Shown here piece after piece: positions 1-5,810 of a DNA stretch of 14,559 nt. This DNA comes from DASQUP01 sp035641235. Lineage in GTDB: Bacteria > Actinomycetota > CADDZG01 > WHSQ01. The stretch lies in NCBI GenBank assembly GCA_035641235.1, contig DASQUP010000134.1, positions 1 through 14,559 on the forward strand, in the 5' to 3' direction. Under the pieces are notes generated by a model. That model was given only the letters and a program-made list of their open reading frames with translations. It was not told the DNA's origin and made no database searches. The position numbers and the translations under genes are program-made. Position 1 is the first letter of the stretch. Each line of letters opens with the position of its first letter.

Positions 1-2445
1 GCCGACCGAAATCTCCTGCGCAAGGAACACGATCTCGACCGCGTGCTTGAAGGACTCGACATCGAAGTCACCGTTGGCGTCGACGAACTTCATCAGGTTC
101 AGCGAGGCCAGGTTGCAGCTGCTGTTGTCGACATGCATATATTCCGAGCAATTACTTGTAATTACCCCACTTGTTATGTACGAGTGATTAACAGGTTCGG
201 TCAGGTTGTAGGTGAGCTCAAACCCCGCAGACTCTCGAACTGCAAGCCGGCTGTAGCGTTGTTTTGCGTATAGCTTGTGTTCGGCGATCACGTTCTCCAG
301 CCCGAACAACTTACGCTCAAGATCGAACCCCACGAGGCCGAAGAACGGTCCAAGGTCTTGGCCGCTTATGCGGAGATCGAATGACTGTCCTCTGCTTTGG
401 TATTCGACAACGCGTCCGTCCTTCTTCCTTGTGTACGAGAAACCACGCTGTCCGGTTCGACCAGTGACGTCGTAGATGCGAGCAGCGATGCCTTGAGCTG
501 CAAGGAGCATCTGCACTCCGCTCACCAGCGCAAAGGACTTGCTCCCCAATCCGCAGTATCGAGTCATCGAGCGGTCTGAAACGCACCCGTCGGCATCGAA
601 CAGTCCGCGTAGGAACGCTGCCACAATGTCATCTGGGGCCTCGAAGATGCTCCACGGAACTTCCTTGTCGGCGGCGCGCCCGCGCTTCACACCAAGGGCT
701 TCGAAGAATCGAGCGATCGGGCCCCGAGACAGTCGAAGCTGCTTGGTTCCGTTCTCCTGCACGCTCACCTTGGGCGTGACCCCGCCATTTAGACGAGTAA
801 CTAGTTCGAGGTGACGTGGAAGGACTTCCTCCAGGTCTTCTTTCGATCCATAGATCGTCACCACAGCGTTGTTTGCGGAAATGCATCCGTCGCCGATTAG
901 CCATCCCACATAGTGGGCGAGTTCCTCATCCCACTTCTCCGGGAGCTCGAGGGAGCGGCGATGCGTTCCCTTGGCGACATATGACTGCCAGTCGGTCGAC
1001 ACAGGAAGCTTGTAGTCGGCCATAGTCGCTGGCGTCGCGTGGTTGAGGAACTTGACTTCATCTTCCTCGGTCAGTTCATCTGCACGCACCCAGCCGCGGT
1101 TGTCCGTCCATATCCGGTGGTTTGGCGTGCACTTGAGTTCGCGTCCGTCGCTGAACCGCAGACGAATGACCTCATTGACACCCGTCATCATGAACTGCGT
1201 CGGCTTGGATAGCCGGATCGAATTCTCTGGGTTGTCGGGATTCGTGATGTCGTGCGTGTAGACCTCGAATGTCTCTCCGTCCAAAACCCTTTGCATCAGG
1301 CTGTCGAAGCGCACCAGACCTTTGTCCGTGTGGACTCGCATGTCCCCCGTAAAACAGGGATTACTGGCGTTGATCGGCGCAGTGTTCGAGCACGTGTGCC
1401 AGTCGTTGATCGTCGTGTCGTACTGCATCCCCGGGTCCGCGCACTCCCACGCGGCCTGAGCGATGTCGCGCATCACCGATCGCGCCGGAAGCGTTTCAAT
1501 GACCTCGTCCGACGTGATCGCCTGAAGCGCCCAGTCCTTGTCCTCGAGGACGGCGTTCATGAACTCGTCGGTCACTCGCACCGAGTTGTTTGCGTTCTGG
1601 TACTGGATCGAATGGGCATCGATGCCGTCGATGTCCATGTCGAAACCAGCCTCACGCAGCGCCCGTGCCTTGCGCTCCTCGAGCGCCTTGCACCAGATGA
1701 ACTCCTTGAGGTCGGGATGGTCGACGTTTAGCACGACCATCTTCGCGGCGCGCCGAGTTGCTCCGCCGGACTTGATGGTTCCCGCAGAGGCGTCGGCACC
1801 ACGCATGAACGAGACCGGTCCCGAGGCGGTGCCTCCGGAACGCAGCCGCTCCTTCGACGAACGGATCGCGGACAGGTTTATGCCGGCCCCGGATCCGTGC
1901 TTGAAGATGCGCCCCTCCTCGACGTACCAGTTGAGGATCGAGTCCATCTCGTCGTCGACCGAAAGTATGAAACACGCTGCGCATTGTTCTTCGCCTTTGG
2001 GGCGCCAGCCGACGTTGAACCACACCGGCGAGTTGAACGCCGCCTTCTGGTTCACGAGCAGATGGGTGAGTTCGTCTTTGAAGACCGCGCCTTCGTCGGT
2101 GTCGAAGTAGCCTCGCTCGCGGCCTTCCTCGACATAGCGGTTCACCACCCGGTCGATCATCTGCTTGACGGAGCGCTCACGCTGGGGGGTGTTTGGGCTC
2201 CCGCGGAAGTACTTCTGCGCGGCGATGTTGGTCGCGTTCTGGGACCACGACTTCGGGACCTCGACCTCTTTCTGCTCGAAGGCGACCGCGCCCGTTCGGT
2301 AGTTCTGGATGACCGCGTCACGAAGCTCCCACTCGATCTCGTCGTAGGGGTGAACCCCCTCCGTCGTGAAGAAGCGGCGGATCCTCAGTTCGTCTTCCAG
2401 TCCGGTTGCGGCGCCGCCCTCGGCACCGGCGATCACCTGCGACAC
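1..2445 (-). CDS. nrdJ: Adenosylcobalamin-dependent (class II) ribonucleotide reductase with intein, 3' end outside window
   Basis: This enzyme reduces ribonucleotides to deoxyribonucleotides in the cytoplasm, using B12 to make a cysteine thiyl radical. One minus-strand frame stays open for 815 codons to the left edge, so the C-terminal part is missing. The N-extein (363 residues) reads SWSQNATNIAAQKYFRG, then NSPVWFNVGW, then QCAACFILSVDDEMDS (whose ACF cysteine fits one of the reductive-pair cysteines), then HGSGAGINLS, and ends SNTAPINASNP. After the intein it resumes CSEYMHVDNSSCNLASLNL. Joined, this gives the class II active-site motif NPCSE, with the radical cysteine, and the second reductive cysteine in CNLAS. 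I chose the GTG at 2445 because AAGGGGGA lies 7 bases upstream; an in-frame ATG at 2469 has no good ribosome binding site. A promoter and paired NrdR boxes precede it. No frameshift is seen. Confidence 0.96.
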   Translation of the reverse strand, partial: MSQVIAGAEGGAATGLEDELRIRRFFTTEGVHPYDEIEWELRDAVIQNYRTGAVAFEQKEVEVPKSWSQNATNIAAQKYFRGSPNTPQRERSVKQMIDRVVNRYVEEGRERGYFDTDEGAVFKDELTHLLVNQKAAFNSPVWFNVGWRPKGEEQCAACFILSVDDEMDSILNWYVEEGRIFKHGSGAGINLSAIRSSKERLRSGGTASGPVSFMRGADASAGTIKSGGATRRAAKMVVLNVDHPDLKEFIWCKALEERKARALREAGFDMDIDGIDAHSIQYQNANNSVRVTDEFMNAVLEDKDWALQAITSDEVIETLPARSVMRDIAQAAWECADPGMQYDTTINDWHTCSNTAPINASNPCFTGDMRVHTDKGLVRFDSLMQRVLDGETFEVYTHDITNPDNPENSIRLSKPTQFMMTGVNEVIRLRFSDGRELKCTPNHRIWTDNRGWVRADELTEEDEVKFLNHATPATMADYKLPVSTDWQSYVAKGTHRRSLELPEKWDEELAHYVGWLIGDGCISANNAVVTIYGSKEDLEEVLPRHLELVTRLNGGVTPKVSVQENGTKQLRLSRGPIARFFEALGVKRGRAADKEVPWSIFEAPDDIVAAFLRGLFDADGCVSDRSMTRYCGLGSKSFALVSGVQMLLAAQGIAARIYDVTGRTGQRGFSYTRKKDGRVVEYQSRGQSFDLRISGQDLGPFFGLVGFDLERKLFGLENVIAEHKLYAKQRYSRLAVRESAGFELTYNLTEPVNHSYITSGVITSNCSEYMHVDNSSCNLASLNLMKFVDANGDFDVESFKHAVEIVFLAQEISVG
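151..1356 (-). other. Intein with LAGLIDADG homing endonuclease inside NrdJ
   Basis: This is an in-frame 402-residue insertion that should excise itself from the NrdJ precursor by protein splicing. Residue 1 is Cys (CFTGDMRVHT, block A). Block B is CTPNH, with Thr77 and His80. Two dodecapeptide endonuclease motifs follow: HYVGWLIGDG ending at residue 157 with Asp156, and FLRGLFDADG at 248-257 with Asp256. A segment near 271-291 (SKSFALVSGVQMLLAAQGIA) fits block H. Block F is NLTEPVNHSYI, with His391. The C-terminus is SGVITSN, with Asn402, followed by Cys+1 of the extein. The penultimate residue is Ser rather than the usual His. Both catalytic acidic residues of the endonuclease are kept, so homing may still work. 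Boundaries are exact from the Asn/Cys junction and from the extein sequence. The 3' end of the insert is richer in A and T than the exteins, which fits acquisition by transfer. Confidence 0.96.
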
Positions 2446-2513
2446 AGCCAATTCCCCCTTTTTGCGCATCAGCCCATTGTCGCACCCTGTGGGGAACCCC
2501 CTCCCAACCCCGA

Positions 2514-2529
2514 CTACTACATCTGGGGG
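2514..2529 (-). promoter_or_regulatory. NrdR box 2 (proximal to nrdJ)
   Basis: On the minus strand this reads CCCCCAGATGTAGTAG. Its core C-n-A-n-A-T-n-T-A-G matches the NrdR consensus core (CwAtATaTwG) at most conserved positions, with one weak position. It lies exactly 31 bp from a better box, the usual tandem spacing for NrdR sites (three helical turns). Alone it would be weak; the spacing makes it credible. Confidence 0.6.
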
Positions 2530-2544
2530 TTTCGACGGGGAGCA

Positions 2545-2560
2545 CCACAAGATGTTGGTA
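2545..2560 (-). promoter_or_regulatory. NrdR box 1 (distal, near the transcription start)
   Basis: On the minus strand this reads TACCAACATCTTGTGG. The core CAACATCTTG fits the NrdR consensus CwAtATaTwG closely. NrdR is the ATP-cone/zinc-finger repressor of ribonucleotide reductase genes. The box lies just downstream of the predicted -10 element, so bound repressor would block initiation or escape. It is paired with the second box 31 bp away. Confidence 0.68.
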
Positions 2561-2573
2561 AATTACAATACCG

Positions 2574-2602
2574 AAATTACGCCTGTGTTGGAAGAGGGTC
2601 AA
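2574..2602 (-). promoter_or_regulatory. Predicted sigma70-type promoter of nrdJ
   Basis: The minus strand has TTGACC (2602-2597), a 17-base spacer, then TAATTT (2579-2574). Initiation is expected near 2567, giving a leader of about 120 bases. Both NrdR boxes fall within the start of this leader. I saw no cobalamin riboswitch in it. Confidence 0.6.
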
Positions 2603-2607
2603 GCTTT

Positions 2608-2639
2608 GCGGGACAGAAATCCCCATGGATTTCGCCCGC
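2608..2639 (-). terminator. Possible terminator hairpin of the LysM gene
   Basis: The minus strand folds as GCGGG, then AAATCC, a 4-base ATGG loop, GGATTT, then CCCGC, with a small asymmetric internal loop. It sits between the LysM stop codon (2654) and the nrdJ -35 element. No U-tract follows, so function as an intrinsic terminator is uncertain. Confidence 0.35.
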
Positions 2640-2653
2640 TTTGTGACGCCTCA

Positions 2654-3013
2654 TCACCGCGGGAGGACGATCCTCTGTCCGGCCCTGGGGGGCCCTGACA
2701 GGTCGTTGAGCTCGACCACGGCATCGACGTACGCCCGCTTGTCGATGCCCTCGGGTGCGTACCGCTGGGCGATCCCCCACAGGGTCCCGCCCGATTCAAC
2801 GACTACCGCACGCGGCGCGCCGGGCCTGGATGCGGGAGCCGAACCCCCCGCCAGCAGGGTCGCCACCACGACCGCAATCACAACCAGTGACGCGCCCGCC
2901 CGCCGGCGCCGCGCCAGCATCGCCGCCTTGCGCGCCCGCTTCCGAGCACGATCGACCGGAAATCGGTACACCTCCGCTCCATATGGGACAAACTCCTCTT
3001 GGCGAGCTGCCAC
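2654..3013 (-). CDS. Small membrane-anchored LysM protein, probably SOS-induced cell-division regulator
   Basis: The predicted protein has 119 residues. The N-terminal tail carries a basic stretch (residues 22-38, RARKRARKAAMLARRRR). One membrane segment spans about 41-57 (LVVIAVVVATLLAG), followed by an outside LysM domain at about 69-118 (SGGTLWGIAQRYAPEG to LNDLSGPPRAGQRIVLP) that should bind peptidoglycan glycan. I chose GTG at 3013 because GAGAAAGGA lies 8-9 bases upstream; the in-frame ATG at 3133 would fall inside the promoter. The gene diverges from lexA and shares its operator region, and ends in a double TGA. Size, layout and position match Bacillus YneA and the mycobacterial gene next to lexA (Rv2719c), both SOS-linked division regulators. 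That function is inferred from position and architecture, not from conserved catalytic residues. Confidence 0.88.
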   Translation of the reverse strand: MAARQEEFVPYGAEVYRFPVDRARKRARKAAMLARRRRAGASLVVIAVVVATLLAGGSAPASRPGAPRAVVVESGGTLWGIAQRYAPEGIDKRAYVDAVVELNDLSGPPRAGQRIVLPR

Positions 3014-3089
3014 GTTCGGTTTCCTTTCTCCCGAGGCCACGTCGCCACGGACGCTAGCGGCGAGGTGTGACACTTTTCGCGCCCTGGAC

Positions 3090-3101
3090 GAACGTGTGTT
3101 C
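3090..3101. promoter_or_regulatory. LexA operator (SOS box) 1
   Basis: GAACGTGTGTTC is an exact match to GAAC-N4-GTTC. It covers the predicted transcription start of the LysM gene (about 3098), just downstream of its -10 element. Confidence 0.85.
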
Positions 3102-3104
3102 CCT

Positions 3105-3133
3105 ATGTTAGTCGAACATGCGTTCGCACTCAA
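3105..3133 (-). promoter_or_regulatory. Predicted promoter of the LysM gene
   Basis: The minus strand has TTGAGT (3133-3128), a 17-base spacer and TAACAT (3110-3105). The spacer contains a complete LexA operator, and another operator covers the start point. Confidence 0.65.
3114..3125. promoter_or_regulatory. LexA operator (SOS box) 2
   Basis: TCGAACATGCGTTCGC contains an exact GAAC-N4-GTTC core. It lies wholly inside the 17-bp spacer of the LysM promoter, so LexA binding would exclude RNA polymerase. Confidence 0.9.
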
Positions 3134-3144
3134 CCCCCAGGTGC

Positions 3145-3156
3145 GAACGTACGTTC
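3145..3156. promoter_or_regulatory. LexA operator (SOS box) 3
   Basis: GAACGTACGTTC is a fully palindromic SOS box. It abuts the upstream side of the lexA -35 element (3157) and also lies 12 bp upstream of the LysM -35 element, so it may serve both promoters. Confidence 0.9.
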
Positions 3157-3185
3157 TTGATTCGGGCCGCGAAGTGCTCTAACCT
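3157..3185 (+). promoter_or_regulatory. Predicted promoter of lexA
   Basis: TTGATT (3157-3162), a 17-base spacer and TAACCT (3180-3185). Initiation is expected near 3192, inside SOS box 4. This gives lexA autoregulation a clear physical basis. Confidence 0.65.
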
Positions 3186-3190
3186 GGAGC

Positions 3191-3202
3191 GAACATCCGT
3201 TC
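3191..3202. promoter_or_regulatory. LexA operator (SOS box) 4
   Basis: GAACATCCGTTC is an exact GAAC-N4-GTTC core over the predicted lexA transcription start. Confidence 0.87.
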
Positions 3203-3255
3203 GGCAACCGGCGCCCGCGCCGTGCGAAACGAGCGCCCGGGGGCAAGGAGGAGAG

Positions 3256-3897
3256 ATGGTGGACCGGCTCACAGACCGGCAGCGGGCGATACTGCAGTTC
3301 GTGGCCGAGACGGTGTCGGAGCGCGGGTATCCGCCCTCGGTGCGCGAGATCGGCGAGGCGCTAGGCCTGGCCTCGAGTTCGACCGTCCACTCGCACCTGC
3401 ATGCGCTGCAGCGAAAGGGCTACCTCCGGATCGACCCCTCGAAGCCGAGGGCGATCGAACTCCTCTACGATGCCGAGACCGAACTCCCCCGCGAGCGGGC
3501 TGCTGCCCGGTCCGTTCCCCTGCTTGGGCACATCGCGGCCGGCGCGCCGATCCTCGCCGAGGAGAACGTCGAGGAGATTTATCCGATGCCCTCGGAGCTT
3601 GTGGGTGACGGCAACGTCTTCATGCTGGAGGTCCGAGGCGATTCGATGATCGAGGCCGGGATTCTCGATGGCGACTTCGTCATCGTGCGCCAGCAACCGA
3701 CCGCCCACTCCGGCGAGATCGTTGCAGCGATGATGCCCAGCGAGTACGGGGAGAGTCCGGAGGCCACCGTCAAGACAATCCGGCACCGTGGATCGGCCAT
3801 GATCCTCGAGCCGGCCAACCCGGCGATGAAACCGTTCGAGGCGCCGTCGGGTACTGAGATCCTCGGGAAGGTCGTGGCGGTCTTCCGCAAAGTGTGA
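3256..3897 (+). CDS. lexA: LexA repressor of the SOS regulon
   Basis: LexA binds GAAC-N4-GTTC operators and is inactivated by RecA-stimulated self-cleavage after DNA damage. The protein has 213 residues, normal for the family. The N-terminal winged helix-turn-helix covers about 5-70 (YPPSVREIGEALGL and SSSTVHSHLHALQRKGYL). The self-cleavage site is Ala95-Gly96 in GHIAAGAPI. The catalytic dyad is Ser130 (RGDSMIEAGI) and Lys173 (EATVKTI). GGAGG at 3247-3251 precedes two adjacent start codons, ATG 3256 and GTG 3259; the GTG has the better spacing (7 bases), but ATG is kept here. Four SOS boxes upstream imply autoregulation. It is convergent with the next gene, 20 bp away. Confidence 0.98.
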   Translation: MVDRLTDRQRAILQFVAETVSERGYPPSVREIGEALGLASSSTVHSHLHALQRKGYLRIDPSKPRAIELLYDAETELPRERAAARSVPLLGHIAAGAPILAEENVEEIYPMPSELVGDGNVFMLEVRGDSMIEAGILDGDFVIVRQQPTAHSGEIVAAMMPSEYGESPEATVKTIRHRGSAMILEPANPAMKPFEAPSGTEILGKVVAVFRKV

Positions 3898-3898
3898 C

Positions 3899-3912
3899 GC
3901 GGCTGCGGCCGC
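3899..3912. terminator. Short hairpin between convergent lexA and the 2H phosphoesterase gene
   Basis: GCGGC, a TGCG loop, GCCGC, in the 20-bp gap between two convergent stop codons. It could act on both strands, but the 5-bp stem has no clear U-tract. Confidence 0.35.
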
Positions 3913-3917
3913 TGTGT

Positions 3918-4496
3918 TCAGCCCGTCAGATCGTGGCGGATTCTCAGCTCCTGCCCCTCGTAGCTCGCGTCGATATAGGCAAGGTTGTCGATCGTTATGC
4001 GCCAGTCGAAGCGGCGCGCGGATAGGAGCTTGATCGCGTCGGCCACGTTGCTCGGGTCGAGGTCGCCGGCAGCGAGAGTTATGTGCGGCACCCAGTTCGC
4101 CACCCAGTAATCGTCGGACGCGTTGCGGCAGACGGTGCCAACGGCGGTCCACAACAGGCGGTGGAACTCGGAGAGTTCGGCCGTGCGGACGACGGGAACA
4201 TAGAGCACAGGCTGCAGTCCTGAGAAGATGCCGAGCCCGGTCGTTTCGATCTCGAACCTCGGCGTGGCCGCTGCCAGCTTCTCGAGAATGCCGGGCAGCG
4301 CATCGAGGTCGTAGTCCCCCAATTGGAACGAAATGTGGGGCCAGGGTGTCACCCTTACCTCACGCAGTCCCAGCTCGCGCTCGAGCTCGTCCCAGATGCC
4401 TTCCACCGCGCCGTAGTGCTCCGGATCGAGGAGCGAGACGACGCCGCTGTTCCAGCGCCGCGCCTGACTGCGGTCGAGGCTCTTGCCCGACGGCAT
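3918..4496 (-). CDS. 2H phosphoesterase / 2'-5' RNA ligase family protein
   Basis: The protein has 192 residues with the two H-x-S/T motifs of the 2H phosphoesterase superfamily: His54-Ile-Ser56 (WPHISF) and His138-Ile-Thr140 (VPHITLA), about 84 residues apart as usual. Family members act on 2'-5' or cyclic phosphodiester bonds in RNA or nucleotides, but the substrate of this one cannot be read from sequence. The ATG at 4496 directly follows the hflX stop codon, with GGAGG 5-6 bases upstream inside hflX, so the two are probably translationally coupled. It is the last gene of the dapF-dapL-hflX operon and converges on lexA. A link to ribosome or RNA repair alongside HflX is tempting but unproven. 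Confidence 0.88.
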   Translation of the reverse strand: MPSGKSLDRSQARRWNSGVVSLLDPEHYGAVEGIWDELERELGLREVRVTPWPHISFQLGDYDLDALPGILEKLAAATPRFEIETTGLGIFSGLQPVLYVPVVRTAELSEFHRLLWTAVGTVCRNASDDYWVANWVPHITLAAGDLDPSNVADAIKLLSARRFDWRITIDNLAYIDASYEGQELRIRHDLTG

Positions 4497-5810
4497 CTAT
4501 TCCTCCGCCGGCGCGAGGAACGGTCCGAAATCGTCAATGGCCTCGCGGCGGATGCGAGCGACGATGTGAGTGCCGGACTCTGTGTACTCCTCCTTGAGGA
4601 CCTCCCCCTCATCGTGAACGCGCGCCACGATCTCGCCACGATCGAAGGGGATATGGAGTTCCACTTCCACTCGCAACCGCGACAGCTCGCCGCTGCAGCG
4701 CGCGAGTAGTTCATCGATCGCGATCCCGTCGCGCGCCGAGCACAGGACTCCATCGGGGAACCTCAAACGGAGATCATCGATCTCATCGTCCGAGAGGAGG
4801 TCGACCTTGTTCAATGCGAGCACAGATGGTTTGTCCCGAACGCCGATCTCCCGGAGCACCCCTTCCACGGCTGAGATCTGGCGCTCGGAATCCTTGCGCG
4901 CGTCCACCACGTGAAGCAACATCGTCGCCTCGTTCACTTCTTCGAGTGTTGATCGAAAGGCTTCCACGAGCTGGTGTGGGAGCTTCGCGACAAACCCGAC
5001 CGTGTCCGTCAGCAGTACCGGACGGTCGTTGGGCAGCTCCAGTCGTCGGGTGGTCGGATCCAACGTCGAGAAGAGTTGGTCCTGGACCAGTACTCCTGCG
5101 CGTGTCAGGTAGCGGAGCAACGTGGACTTGCCGGCGTTCGTGTACCCCACCAGGGCGATCACCGGCATCCCCGACCGGACTCGCCGGCTCCTCTTGATGT
5201 CGCGCGTCCGCTCGAGGTCCTTCAGGTCCTTCCGTACCCTCTGAATTCGACGCAGGATGGCGCGCCGCTCCGACTCCAGCGCAGTTTCCCCGGGGCCCCT
5301 TGTGCCGATTCCACCCCCGAGCCGAGAGAGAACGTCACCCCAGCCGCGTAGCCGTGGGAGACGGTAGTTGAGCTGCGCAAGCTCCACCTGCAGTTTGCCC
5401 TCTGCGGAGCGAGCGTGCTGAGCGAAAATGTCGAGGATCAGGCCGGTGCGATCGATGATCTTCAGCCCACGTTCGGCGAGAGGGTTGACTCCGGCGATCT
5501 CCTCGAGGTTCCGGCCCTGGGCCGGCGTGAGTTCGTCGTCGAATATCAGAAGGTCTGCATCGAGCGCCCCCGCAACGCCCACGATCTCATCGGCCTTCCC
5601 CTTCCCGAGATACGAAGCGGGATGGGGCGTGTCGCGCCTCTGCAGCATGCGGTCGAGGACGTCCGCTCCAGCCGTGTCTGCAAGAGCCTCGAGCTCGTCG
5701 AGCGACCACTCCGCCGACTCGACGTCCTCGGAACCGAACACGGCGCCGACGAGGATGGCGCGCTCACGCTCCGGCCTCGTTTCATGGGGCCCCTGTGATG
5801 CGCGTGTCAG
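4497..5810 (-). CDS. hflX: Ribosome-associated GTPase HflX, probable CTG start
   Basis: HflX is a GTPase that binds and splits 70S ribosomes, notably after heat or antibiotic stress. With the CTG start the protein has 437 residues: an N-terminal HflX domain (DTPHPASYLGKGK, then RTGLILDIFAQHARSAEGKL), the signature GGIGTRGPGE (about 166-175), a basic coiled coil, and a GTPase domain with P-loop GYTNAGKS (222-229), switch region DTVGF and NKVD. No ATG, GTG or TTG occurs in frame between an upstream TAG and GTG 5741, and starting at that GTG would delete the conserved first strand (RAILVGAVF). CTG at 5810 has AGGAGGG 7 bases upstream and overlaps the dapL stop codon as CTGA, like a normal ATGA junction. 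A stretch of about 7 extra residues (NPLAERG) precedes the IIDRTGLIL motif. Confidence 0.96.
   Translation of the reverse strand: MTRASQGPHETRPERERAILVGAVFGSEDVESAEWSLDELEALADTAGADVLDRMLQRRDTPHPASYLGKGKADEIVGVAGALDADLLIFDDELTPAQGRNLEEIAGVNPLAERGLKIIDRTGLILDIFAQHARSAEGKLQVELAQLNYRLPRLRGWGDVLSRLGGGIGTRGPGETALESERRAILRRIQRVRKDLKDLERTRDIKRSRRVRSGMPVIALVGYTNAGKSTLLRYLTRAGVLVQDQLFSTLDPTTRRLELPNDRPVLLTDTVGFVAKLPHQLVEAFRSTLEEVNEATMLLHVVDARKDSERQISAVEGVLREIGVRDKPSVLALNKVDLLSDDEIDDLRLRFPDGVLCSARDGIAIDELLARCSGELSRLRVEVELHIPFDRGEIVARVHDEGEVLKEEYTESGTHIVARIRREAIDDFGPFLAPAEE

Noticed and set aside
1..1356. nrdJ as a broken or frameshifted gene
   Set aside because: Short minus-strand frames at 317-586 and 629-904 suggested a break, but the in-frame translation is continuous and the interruption is a complete intein.
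2446..2567. Cobalamin riboswitch ahead of nrdJ
   Set aside because: The leader is only about 120 bases, I see no B12-box-like sequence, and the stretch is accounted for by NrdR boxes.
1252..2646. Plus-strand open frames of 159-249 codons over nrdJ
   Set aside because: They are antisense to the conserved NrdJ N-extein and show no motif or ribosome binding site.
3118..3255. Longer LexA starting at 3118
   Set aside because: It would begin inside SOS box 2, ahead of the predicted lexA promoter. The start at 3256 has a strong ribosome binding site and matches the family N-terminus.
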